Shown piece after piece: positions 1 through 7,186 of a stretch of 64,000 bases of DNA. Each line of letters starts with the position of its first letter. The first letter of the stretch is position 1. This stretch comes from Cyanobacteria bacterium SIG26 (GTDB taxonomy: Bacteria > Cyanobacteriota > Vampirovibrionia > Gastranaerophilales > Gastranaerophilaceae). The notes under the pieces were generated by a model, which was not told the DNA's origin, did not search any database, and saw only the letters and a program-made list of their open reading frames with translations. The position numbers and the translations under genes were made by a program. The stretch is from positions 1 through 64,000 of the forward strand of contig SUTS01000012.1 of assembly GCA_015152555.1 (NCBI GenBank), given 5' to 3'.

Positions 1-32
1 AAAGCCGGCTTTTTTTATTTTTTTTTTTTTTT
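1..32 (+). terminator. Right arm of an intrinsic terminator cut by the window edge
   Basis: The window opens with AAAGCCGGC followed by an almost unbroken run of T to position 32. This is the usual 3' arm plus U-tract of a rho-independent terminator whose left arm would lie outside the window. It would end an upstream plus-strand gene. Confidence 0.45.
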
Positions 33-93
33 AGCAAAAAAATATATTTTTGTATTTTATATGAACAAGAATTAGATTAAAGGCTATTATTTT

Positions 94-798
94 ATGCAGG
101 TTAAAAGTATTTCATATCAAAGTTTTACATCAAGAAATAATCCGGTAGAGGATTTCAAAATTGTTACTAATAAAGGGTCTTTACTTGTAAAAGAATTTAC
201 TCATGAAGATGCTGAAAATCATGATAATATTTATTCTTTGTCTAAATTTTTTATAGATGGTTTCCTTAGTAACACAGAGGATCCGGTTTTTTTGAAGTTT
301 GCAAAACCTGAAAATAGACAAAAATATTTAGAGTTTCTTGAAAGAATGACAGCATATTATAAATCAATGTTTAAAAAGGATGATGGTAATTTAACTGTAT
401 TAGTGGCAAAGGATGAAAAAGGGGAATTGGCGGGAGCAATAGTTTCAAATACGTTGAGTGAGGAGGGGGTTAGTGAGAAATCTACCTGTTATATAGATTC
501 AATTGCAGTTGCTCCTCATCTCAGGAATAATAAAGTTGGTGCAACGCTTGAAAATAAAATACTTGAATTTGCCCAAAAAGCATATACAGACGTGTTTTTA
601 GCATCAGATAATATGGCTGTAGGTTTTCAACTAAAGAATGGATTTCGAGCGTTAGATTATTCAAATCCACCGGAAAAGAGAATTATTGACAAAATTAATT
701 CCGTCAGAGGTGATTATCCTGATTATGTAACGTATATGGATAAAAAGATTGGAGAATCTTCAATACCTTGGTATGAACGAGCAAGTATCGAAGGCTAA
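94..798 (+). CDS. GNAT-family N-acetyltransferase with lineage N-terminal tag
   Basis: A 234-residue protein. Residues about 100-205 look like a GNAT acetyl-CoA-binding core: a beta strand around IDSIAVAP is followed by RNNKVGATL, which fits the (Q/R)xxGxG/A pyrophosphate-binding loop, and then by the helix LENKILEFAQ. The substrate cannot be told. The N-terminus contains SFTS at residues 10-13, the same motif at the same position as in the small protein at 13406-13726. It is a plus-strand monocistron before the tRNA. AAAGG lies about ten bases before the ATG. The GNAT call is fairly safe; the role is unknown. Confidence 0.75.
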   Translation: MQVKSISYQSFTSRNNPVEDFKIVTNKGSLLVKEFTHEDAENHDNIYSLSKFFIDGFLSNTEDPVFLKFAKPENRQKYLEFLERMTAYYKSMFKKDDGNLTVLVAKDEKGELAGAIVSNTLSEEGVSEKSTCYIDSIAVAPHLRNNKVGATLENKILEFAQKAYTDVFLASDNMAVGFQLKNGFRALDYSNPPEKRIIDKINSVRGDYPDYVTYMDKKIGESSIPWYERASIEG

Positions 799-854
799 GT
801 TGTTATAATTTTCATTGTATTGAGTAAATTAATATAGAAAAGTATTATTTATTC

Positions 855-882
855 TTGCGAAAAATTTTGTTTGTGTTACCAT
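855..882 (+). promoter_or_regulatory. Likely promoter of tRNA-His
   Basis: TTGCGA (855-860) and TACCAT (877-882) are separated by 16 bases, and the mature tRNA begins 17 bases further on. Match quality is moderate; it is supported mainly by position. Confidence 0.4.
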
Positions 883-898
883 AAGAGAGTAAAGTTAT

Positions 899-975
899 GG
901 CGGATGTCGTCAAGTGGTTAAGACCAAGGATTGTGGTTCCTTTATGCGTGGGTTCGAATCCCATCATCCGCCCCA
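899..975 (+). tRNA. tRNA-His (anticodon GTG)
   Basis: A full cloverleaf is visible. The acceptor stem is GCGGATG (900-906) paired with CATCCGC (965-971), the anticodon stem AAGGA/TCCTT holds GTG at 933-935, and the T-arm contains GGTTCGAATCC. The extra G at 899 (position -1) faces C at 972 (position 73), the identity pair that is specific to histidine tRNAs. CCA is encoded at 973-975. It is a single gene, not in a tRNA array. Confidence 0.97.
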
Positions 976-989
976 TTTTTAACATTTTT

Positions 990-1016
990 CCAGTATTTTA
1001 GCTTGTAAAATATTGG
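990..1016 (+). other. Stem-loop just downstream of tRNA-His
   Basis: CCAGTATTTT (990-999) pairs with AAAATATTGG (1007-1016) around a 7-base loop. T-runs precede rather than follow it, so it is not a classical terminator. It may mark the 3' end or processing of the tRNA precursor. The rest of 976-1110 shows nothing recognisable. Confidence 0.35.
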
Positions 1017-1112
1017 AGATAATTCTATATTAAGGGTTTCGCCATCATAAGTTAGGGTTCGGATGCAAGTTTTGTTGGTTTTTACTTAACCTAAAAGTTA
1101 AAAGATAATAAG

Positions 1113-1138
1113 AAAAGGGGCTAATGATTGCCCCTTAT
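1113..1138 (-). terminator. Terminator for the small minus-strand FKG gene
   Basis: AAGGGGC (1115-1121) pairs with GCCCCTT (1130-1136) around an 8-base loop. On the minus strand it is followed by TTTTC, 22 bases past the stop codon at 1161. It could also stop read-through from the tRNA on the other strand. Confidence 0.7.
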
Positions 1139-1160
1139 TTGCATTATTTATGATTACTTT

Positions 1161-1502
1161 TTAGTAGTATTGTTTATTTCTTACTGTGCGCGTTCTAGGA
1201 TCCCAGCATTCGTAAAATTCATTTCTAGCGATGGCTCTATCTCTAGGATCGTCAATTCCTTTTAAAAAGTCATCCATTGCTTCTTGTTTTATTCTGTCAT
1301 ATTTTCTAAATGGAACAACGGCGTCCAAGAACTTTTCTTTAAAGTTTTTCAAAGATTTAACAAAATTACTTTCTTTTTTGACAATTTTTGTTGCTTTGTC
1401 TACATTAAGCCCCTTGAATGATGGTAGCTGGGCTTGTGTTGATTTTTTGTCATTTTTGCAATTCCGGACGTTTTGAACTGAATAATTTGATGAAATCTGC
1501 AT
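1161..1502 (-). CDS. Small hypothetical protein with N-terminal SFKG motif
   Basis: A 113-residue protein of unknown function. The start at 1502 is chosen because AAGGA sits 8 bases before this ATG and because the next gene begins with the same peptide (M-x-ISSNYS-x-QN); an upstream ATG at 1556 lacks such support. Residues 1-27 are Asn/Ser/Gln rich, SFKG is at 28-31, and the rest is basic and helical with no signal peptide or membrane segment. The C-terminus is polar and ends in two tyrosines. It is part of a tandem duplication with the decayed copy at 1608-1922. It shares the S/N-F-K/T-G/A/S motif with several other hypothetical proteins in this window. Confidence 0.7.
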   Translation of the reverse strand: MQISSNYSVQNVRNCKNDKKSTQAQLPSFKGLNVDKATKIVKKESNFVKSLKNFKEKFLDAVVPFRKYDRIKQEAMDDFLKGIDDPRDRAIARNEFYECWDPRTRTVRNKQYY

Positions 1503-1607
1503 AAATTTTTCCTTCACTATTACTACGATTTTTATACTACTTATAAGTAAAATCAATGTATAAAAATGTCTAAAAATTGGATTATGTTACAAAATATTTA
1601 CAATTAT

Positions 1608-1922
1608 CTATCTTATAAAATTAGTAAACACAACTTCTTCTTTTTTAGGAGCTTCTATTCCGTTTATTTTAGAATTGTAGGTTGGGTGAAACCCAACAAA
1701 ATGCCTACAAATAAACTCTGATAGATTCCGTATCAAGTACGGAATGACAAGAATCACTGCAATTAAACAAGAGTTAATTAAGGACTCTTGTTGTTCTATT
1801 TTATTTGGTGCAATAAATTGCACCCTACAAACTTTAAATGCCCGAGATTGAGTTTGTGCAGAATTTTTGTTAAATTTACAATTCTGTATGTTTTGAGTTG
1901 AATAATTTGATGAAATAAGCAT
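1608..1922 (-). pseudogene. Decayed paralogue of the FKG protein, filled with palindromic repeats
   Basis: The first ~30 codons closely match the gene at 1161-1502 at both protein and DNA level (ISSNYS, QN, NCK, then AFK where the other has SFKG). After that the frame is made of three hairpin repeats that happen to stay open, giving CRVQFIAPN, VIPYLIRNL and CRHFVGFHPTY. These peptides are translations of inverted repeats rather than a folded domain. No clear Shine-Dalgarno sequence precedes the ATG. It is best read as a duplicate whose body was replaced by repeat DNA; expression as a short chimeric protein cannot be excluded. Confidence 0.6.
1676..1829. repeat. Three palindromic repeat elements inside a reading frame
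   Basis: Element A (1676-1709): TGTAGG...CCTACA enclosing GTTGGGT/ACCCAAC. Element B (1724-1748): ATTCCGTA (1725-1732) with TACGGAAT (1738-1745). Element C (1807-1829): GGTGCAAT/ATTGCACC followed by CTACA, the same outer arm as element A. All three can form hairpins and are reminiscent of protein-embedded palindromic elements known from Rickettsia. Confidence 0.75.
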
Positions 1923-1971
1923 AATTATTTGTAAATCGGTAAGCTGTCGTGTGCTCTTTTGTTTATCCCCC

Positions 1972-1999
1972 TTGAAATGAATTATTATTGATGTACAAT
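1972..1999 (+). promoter_or_regulatory. Promoter of adk
   Basis: TTGAAA (1972-1977), 16-base spacer, TACAAT (1994-1999). The expected transcription start near 2006 lies downstream of the most upstream ATG of the adk frame (1988), which argues against that start. Confidence 0.6.
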
Positions 2000-2089
2000 A
2001 GTAATGTCGCCAGACACAATATAAGAGACTTGGGCATGAATGTTATAGAAAATAATACTAATTTTATTGATATAGAAAAGAGCAGTATA

Positions 2090-2749
2090 ATGAAAAAAGA
2101 ACTGATTTTTTTAGGACCGCCTGCTTGTGGTAAAGGTACTCAAACTGCTATGTTGGCAGAATATTTGGGTTTTCCTCACGTTGATACGGGATCTTTATTA
2201 AGGGCAGAAATTCAAAAAGAGTCTCCAAACGGTATTGTTGCAAAATCATTTATTGATAAAGGTAATTTGGTGCCGGTAGAGCTTGTCGGGTCAATTATTA
2301 AGGATAGATTATCTGAAGATGATTGTGCCGAAGGTTATATTTTGGATGGTTACCCAAGAAGTGTTGAGCAAGCGGATATGCTCGAAGTTATCAATGATGA
2401 TATAAATGGTGATATGAAAACTGATTTTATGGCAATATATTTTGATATAAATCAGGATGTTTTGATTTCGCGAATTATAAATCGTCGTTCTTGTCCAAAT
2501 TGTGGTGAAATTTATAATGTTAAATATAAACCAACTGCGGTTGAAGGTGTTTGTGATAAATGTCAGACTTCTTTAATTCAAAGAAAAGATGACAATGAAG
2601 AGGTCGCAAAAGCTAGATTTGAGACTTATTTTAAACAAACTGCTCCATTAATTGATTATTATAAAGCTAAAGGTGTTTTAAGAACCTTAGATGCTGATGG
2701 TACAATTGATGAAGTTTGGGAAAGGCTTATAGAAATTATAAAAGACTAA
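2090..2749 (+). CDS. adk: Adenylate kinase
   Basis: Converts ATP + AMP to 2 ADP in the cytosol. With the start at 2090 the protein has 219 residues, close to the usual ~214. The P-loop GPPACGKGT is at residues 8-16, followed by the AMP-site DTGSLLR and DGYPRS. The LID carries four cysteines (CPNCG ... CDKCQ), the zinc-binding long form common in Gram-positive and other bacteria. In-frame ATGs at 1988 and 2036 would add 34 or 18 unconserved residues. 1988 lies upstream of the predicted transcription start, while 2036 remains possible since neither 2036 nor 2090 has a strong Shine-Dalgarno. It is monocistronic, with its own promoter and terminator. Confidence 0.93.
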   Translation: MKKELIFLGPPACGKGTQTAMLAEYLGFPHVDTGSLLRAEIQKESPNGIVAKSFIDKGNLVPVELVGSIIKDRLSEDDCAEGYILDGYPRSVEQADMLEVINDDINGDMKTDFMAIYFDINQDVLISRIINRRSCPNCGEIYNVKYKPTAVEGVCDKCQTSLIQRKDDNEEVAKARFETYFKQTAPLIDYYKAKGVLRTLDADGTIDEVWERLIEIIKD

Positions 2750-2773
2750 ATTGCGTTTTAACATATTTACTCG

Positions 2774-2800
2774 GCTCTTTACGTAGGTAAGGAGCTTTTT
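2774..2800 (+). terminator. Intrinsic terminator after adk
   Basis: GCTCTTTAC (2774-2782) pairs fully (one G-T pair) with GTAAGGAGC (2787-2795) around a GTAG loop, followed by TTTTT. Confidence 0.85.
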
Positions 2801-2830
2801 ATTATTCTAGTCTTTTTAGATGAAATTTTT

Positions 2831-2859
2831 TTGTTAATCTTGAAAATGAGTAATATAAT
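2831..2859 (+). promoter_or_regulatory. Promoter of the rel operon
   Basis: TTGTTA (2831-2836), 17-base spacer, perfect TATAAT (2854-2859). Transcription should start near 2866, leaving only about a dozen untranslated bases before the ATG at 2878 and no Shine-Dalgarno. Confidence 0.7.
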
Positions 2860-2877
2860 TTATATCATTAATTTGCT

Positions 2878-5073
2878 ATGTCAGATTTAGAAACATTTAA
2901 AGAGATAAAAGAAATTTTGATATCTCAAAGGCATTCCCCTGAAGAGATTGCATTGGTTGAAAAGGCTTATAAATTTGCAAAAAAATTGCACGATGGTCAG
3001 TTTAGGGTCTCGGGTGAACCTTATATTGTTCATCCTTGCGAGGTTGCAAAAATTTTAGTCGGATTAGAGGTTGATACCAATACGCTTATTGCAGCTTTTT
3101 TACACGATATTTTGGAAGACACTAATACGCAGCCAAAATACCTTGAAGAAATGTTTGGGGTCGATGTTTTAAATCTTGTTCAAGGCGTAACAAAGCTTGG
3201 AAAATTGCAATTTAAGTCAAAAGAAGAACGTCAAGCCGAAAATTTCCGAAGGCTTTTTATTGCAATGGCTAATGATATACGGATTATTTTCTTGAAATTG
3301 GCCGATAGATTGCATAATATGCGAACCCTAAATTTTATGGAAGAAGCTAAGCAGAAAAAAATAGCTCAGGAAACCTTAGATATTTTTGCACCTTTGGCTA
3401 ACCGTTTGGGGATTTATAAAATAAAAGCTGAGTTAGAGGATTTATCTTTAAGATATTTAGAAAAAGATAAGTATTATGAAATTGCGAATTTGGTTGCTCA
3501 AACTAAAGCTGATAGAGAAGAAACTGTTAATTTATTGATAGACAAGATTTCAAAGGATGTGCATAAAAGTGGTATAAACGCTCAAATTACAGGTAGAGCA
3601 AAGCATTATTACAGTATCTTTGCAAAAATGAAGCGTCAAAATATTACATTTCATGATTTGTACGATATAACTGCTGTTCGTGTAATTGTAGATAGTGTTA
3701 GAGAATGTTATGAAGTATTGGGATTAATTCATTCTCAGTTTAAACCTATACCAGGAAGGTTCAAAGATTACATTGCAATGCCAAAGGGCAATATGTACCA
3801 ATCTTTGCATACCTCAGTTATTGGGCCTCGCTCGAAACCTCTTGAAGTTCAAATCAGAACTTGGGAAATGCACCAAGTAGCAGAATATGGTGTTGCTGCG
3901 CATTGGCGTTATAAAGAAAAAGGTTCTCAAAAAGCAGATAATGCATCTGATGTAAAATTCTCTTGGATGCATAAAATGGTTGAGTATGAAAAAGATACAA
4001 AAAATGCTGAAGATTTCGTAAAATCGGTAAAATTAGATTTGTTTTCGGATCAGGTTTTTGCATTTACCCCGGGAGGCGATGTTTTAGATTTGCCTAAAGA
4101 TGCGACCCCTGTGGATTTTTCATATCGTATTCACTCAGATGTTGGCCATAAGACAGTAGGTGCATTGGTCAATGGTAGAATTGTTCCTTTAAATACTAAG
4201 TTAAACAATGGAGATATTGTTGAGATATTAACATCTAAAACTCCGGCCCCACGCTTAGATTGGTTGACATTTGTTGTAACAAAACAAGCTTCACAAAAAA
4301 TAAAACAGTGGTTTAAGAAAAATAACAGGGATGAACATATCAAGCTTGGTAAGTCTAATATGGAACATGAAATTACCAAAACTGTGTTTGATGATTATAT
4401 TAAGCAAGGTGAGTTTGAAAAAGTTGCGAAATCTATGAATTATCAGTCCGCAGATGATTTGTTTGCTGCGATTGGTTATGGTGAGACTACTGTAAATAAA
4501 GTTTTAAATAAACTTAAAAAACCTGTAGAAAAGAAGCTTGAAGATAATTTCCATAGTTCAAATAAAAAAAGTTCTAAAAAAGATATTGAAGGTTTGGAGG
4601 GATTATTATACTCCTTTGCATTATGTTGTTCGCCTATACCGGGTGAACCAATTGTAGGTGTTGTTACTCGTTCTAAAGGTGTTTCTGTTCACAGAGCGGA
4701 TTGTAAAACCTTAGAAACTATTCCTCCTGAGCGTTTGATGAATATAAAATGGGCAGGTATTAATACGACTAAGACATATATGACAACTATTCGTATTGAA
4801 ACTGCTGAAAAATTAGGTCTGTTGAAAGATGTAATTTCTGCGGTTTCTGATAACAATACAAATATTGTTAATGCCCAAATTAAAACTAAAAATCATGTAG
4901 GTATTATTGAGATGGGGTTAGAGTTAGATAATATAGATACTTTGAAAAAAGTTATTGCTTGTATTCAGTCTTTACCGGATGTTCATAGTGTAAAAAGAAT
5001 TCAAACATCTTCAAATTTGGTAAAGAAACCGCATCAAAAATCTCAAAAAAGTCAGAAGAATAAAAAAAAATAA
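2878..5073 (+). CDS. rel: Bifunctional (p)ppGpp synthetase/hydrolase Rel
   Basis: A full-length long RSH protein (731 residues) that makes and degrades the stringent-response alarmone. The HD hydrolase domain (about residues 25-190) has an intact HDILEDT motif, so hydrolysis should be active. The synthetase domain (about 235-365) carries GRFKDYIAMPKG with the basic RFKD loop typical of bifunctional Rel rather than the acidic loop of RelA. A TGS domain (about 390-450) contains VFAFTPGGDVLDLPK. A Cys/His-containing region (ALCCSPIPGE) and an ACT domain (about 655-725) follow. It is first in a set with the NfeD-like and flotillin genes (18-base gap). Confidence 0.96.
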   Translation: MSDLETFKEIKEILISQRHSPEEIALVEKAYKFAKKLHDGQFRVSGEPYIVHPCEVAKILVGLEVDTNTLIAAFLHDILEDTNTQPKYLEEMFGVDVLNLVQGVTKLGKLQFKSKEERQAENFRRLFIAMANDIRIIFLKLADRLHNMRTLNFMEEAKQKKIAQETLDIFAPLANRLGIYKIKAELEDLSLRYLEKDKYYEIANLVAQTKADREETVNLLIDKISKDVHKSGINAQITGRAKHYYSIFAKMKRQNITFHDLYDITAVRVIVDSVRECYEVLGLIHSQFKPIPGRFKDYIAMPKGNMYQSLHTSVIGPRSKPLEVQIRTWEMHQVAEYGVAAHWRYKEKGSQKADNASDVKFSWMHKMVEYEKDTKNAEDFVKSVKLDLFSDQVFAFTPGGDVLDLPKDATPVDFSYRIHSDVGHKTVGALVNGRIVPLNTKLNNGDIVEILTSKTPAPRLDWLTFVVTKQASQKIKQWFKKNNRDEHIKLGKSNMEHEITKTVFDDYIKQGEFEKVAKSMNYQSADDLFAAIGYGETTVNKVLNKLKKPVEKKLEDNFHSSNKKSSKKDIEGLEGLLYSFALCCSPIPGEPIVGVVTRSKGVSVHRADCKTLETIPPERLMNIKWAGINTTKTYMTTIRIETAEKLGLLKDVISAVSDNNTNIVNAQIKTKNHVGIIEMGLELDNIDTLKKVIACIQSLPDVHSVKRIQTSSNLVKKPHQKSQKSQKNKKK

Positions 5074-5091
5074 AAGTTAAAGGAGTTATAT

Positions 5092-5658
5092 ATGGACTTA
5101 ATAAAAATATCAACTGATAGTGTTATTCAAATTTATTATTATTTAGCAATATTTGCGACTATAGTATTTGTTATAAAGCTTATAATGTTTACGATTTTTG
5201 GTGGTGACAGTGAGGTTGCTGCAGATTTTAATTCGGAAATTGATACTGATGTTTCTTTTAATTTTATTTCAATTCAGTCAGTTTTAGCCTTTTTCATGGG
5301 GTTTGGATGGATGGGTTATGGAGCATTACAACAATTTGAATTAACTCAATTAGTTTCATTTGTGGTTGCTTTTTTCGTCGGTTTTATTTTTATGTTTGTT
5401 ACCGCATATTTAATGTTTATGGTAAAAAAACTGGAAAAAACTGTAAAAAAAGATAAAACAACTGCTGTTGGTAAGATAGGTAAAGCATATACAAGTTTTG
5501 AAGCTAAAACTCAAGGACAAATAGAAATTGATATAAATGGTCAATTAACTATCGCTGAAGCTATAAATGCTACCGAAGAACATATAAATTCATTTGAAGC
5601 GATTAAGGTTGTAAAAGTTTTAGACGATATTTTATACATCGAAAAATTAGAAAAGTAA
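5092..5658 (+). CDS. NfeD/YuaF-like membrane protein
   Basis: A 188-residue protein with hydrophobic stretches at about residues 14-36, 60-80 and 85-112. A basic linker (KKLEKTVKKDK) and a soluble C-terminal domain of about 70 residues with alternating short strands follow, fitting the OB-fold of NfeD proteins. NfeD-like proteins are usually encoded next to a flotillin and help organise its membrane assemblies, and the next gene is a flotillin. AAAGGAG lies 8 bases before the ATG. Sequence similarity to NfeD is only inferred from architecture and context, so the family name is tentative. Confidence 0.7.
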   Translation: MDLIKISTDSVIQIYYYLAIFATIVFVIKLIMFTIFGGDSEVAADFNSEIDTDVSFNFISIQSVLAFFMGFGWMGYGALQQFELTQLVSFVVAFFVGFIFMFVTAYLMFMVKKLEKTVKKDKTTAVGKIGKAYTSFEAKTQGQIEIDINGQLTIAEAINATEEHINSFEAIKVVKVLDDILYIEKLEK

Positions 5659-5682
5659 TATATAAAGAACAAGGAGAGAAAA

Positions 5683-7098
5683 ATGTTTGGATTAATGGTA
5701 ACTGCGGCATTAGTATTGATTTCAATATTTATGTTTATTGCAAATCAGTACAAAAGATGTCCTTCAAACAAAATTATTGTAGTTTATGGTAAAACAGGTG
5801 GGGAAAAAACTGCCAAATGTGTTCACGGCGGAGGTACTTTTATAATTCCGTTAATTCAGGATTATGGAGTATTATCACTTGAGCCAATGACAACTGATAT
5901 TGACTTAAAAGGAGCTCTTTCAAAAGGTAATATCCGTGTTGCAGTTCCTTCTACATTTACTTTCGGTATTTCAACTGACCCTAAAATTATGATTAACGCT
6001 GCAGAACGTCTTTTAGGCCTTTCAAAGCCTGATGTAATTACTCAAGCTAGTGATATTATTTTAGGTCAATTACGTCTTGCAATTGCAACTTTAACAATTG
6101 AAGAAATAAACCAAGATCGTGAAAAATTTTTAGAACAAATTAACGCGAACGTAAATACTGAGTTAAATAAAATTGGTTTGGAAATAATTAACGTTAACAT
6201 CAAAGATATTACAGATGAATCCGGATATATTGATGCTATCGGTAAAAAAGCCGCTGCTGAAGCTATAAACAAAGCAAAAGTTGAAGTTGCTCAACAAGAA
6301 AAATTAGGTGCTGTTGGTGAAGCTTCTGCTAATAAAGAAAAAGAAGTACAAGTCGCTGAACAAGAAGCTCAAACATTAATTGGTAGAACAAACGCAGAAA
6401 GAGAACAACGTATTAAAACTGCAGAACTTGAAGCTCAAGCTGTTGAAGGTGAAAACATTTCTAAAGCTAATATAGCTGAATACAATGCAACCTTAGCGGT
6501 AAAACAAGCAGATGCATTCAGAGAAGGTGAAGTTGCAAAGGCTAATGCGCAACGTGATGTATTACTTGCTCAAAAAGAACAAGAAGAAGCTAAGCTTAAA
6601 AAAGAAGAACTTGCAAGACAAGAAGTTGAAAAACTTAAAATTCAAGTTCAAGCTGATGCTGAAGCTGAAAGAGCCAGAAGAATTGCATTGGGTGAAGCTG
6701 ACGCTATCAAGGCTAAATATTTCGCGGAAGCTGAGGGTGTTAAGGCTGTGTTAGAAGCTAAAGCTAAAGGTTATGAAGATTTGGTTAAGATCTCTAATAA
6801 CAGACCCGAAATTGCGACAAGCTTCTTGATGATAGAAAAATTAGAAACTCTTGTTGAAAAACAAGTGGAAGCTATTAAAAATATTAAATTCGATAAAATT
6901 ACGGTATGGGATGGCGGTACGGGTTCTGCTAACGGGTCAACAACAGCTAATTTTATGAAAGATTTAATAAAAGCATTACCTGCAATGCATGATTTGGCAG
7001 GTCAAGCAGGAATCGAACTTCCTCAAATTTTGGGTAAAGTTGATAATGGTATAGAAGAAGCTAAAGTTGTTTCTTCAAAAACTGAAAAAGCTGAATAG
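5683..7098 (+). CDS. Flotillin-family SPFH protein
   Basis: A 471-residue protein. An N-terminal membrane segment (about residues 3-22) is followed by an SPFH/band-7 domain to about 190 (VHGGGTFIIPLIQDY; GQLRLAIATLTIEEI; LNKIGLEIINVNIKDITD). A long Ala/Glu/Lys coiled coil (about 195-370) with repeated AEAE-type steps and a short tail complete it. This is the YuaG/FloT layout, used to scaffold functional membrane microdomains. AAGGAGAG precedes the ATG. Its operon with an NfeD-like gene supports the call. Co-transcription with rel upstream is likely because no terminator separates them. Confidence 0.9.
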   Translation: MFGLMVTAALVLISIFMFIANQYKRCPSNKIIVVYGKTGGEKTAKCVHGGGTFIIPLIQDYGVLSLEPMTTDIDLKGALSKGNIRVAVPSTFTFGISTDPKIMINAAERLLGLSKPDVITQASDIILGQLRLAIATLTIEEINQDREKFLEQINANVNTELNKIGLEIINVNIKDITDESGYIDAIGKKAAAEAINKAKVEVAQQEKLGAVGEASANKEKEVQVAEQEAQTLIGRTNAEREQRIKTAELEAQAVEGENISKANIAEYNATLAVKQADAFREGEVAKANAQRDVLLAQKEQEEAKLKKEELARQEVEKLKIQVQADAEAERARRIALGEADAIKAKYFAEAEGVKAVLEAKAKGYEDLVKISNNRPEIATSFLMIEKLETLVEKQVEAIKNIKFDKITVWDGGTGSANGSTTANFMKDLIKALPAMHDLAGQAGIELPQILGKVDNGIEEAKVVSSKTEKAE

Positions 7099-7123
7099 AA
7101 CTTCTATTTGATAAACGTGAGAG

Positions 7124-7153
7124 AGCAACGTCAGATATTGGCGTTGCTTTCTT
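7124..7153 (+). terminator. Terminator of the rel-flotillin set
   Basis: AGCAACGTC (7124-7132) pairs with GGCGTTGCT (7140-7148) around a 7-base loop, then TTTCTT. Confidence 0.8.
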
Positions 7154-7180
7154 GATTAATGTTATATAAATTGATATAAT
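7152..7180 (+). promoter_or_regulatory. Leaderless promoter of the Mur-ligase-like gene
   Basis: TTGATT (7152-7157), 17-base spacer, perfect TATAAT (7175-7180). The ATG begins at 7187, the base where transcription itself should start, and only T lies between. The -35 box overlaps the end of the preceding terminator. Confidence 0.7.
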
Positions 7181-7186
7181 TTTTTT

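Noticed and set aside
1231-1476. 81-codon plus-strand frame opposite the small FKG gene
   Set aside because: Shadow of the minus-strand gene; no ribosome site and composition of an antisense frame.
1988-2089. N-terminal extension of adenylate kinase from the first ATG
   Set aside because: The ATG at 1988 lies upstream of the -10 box and expected start point (about 2006), and the extra residues are not part of the conserved fold.
6512-6754. 80-codon Lys-rich frame inside the flotillin gene
   Set aside because: Out-of-phase reading of the repetitive coiled-coil codons, no ribosome site.
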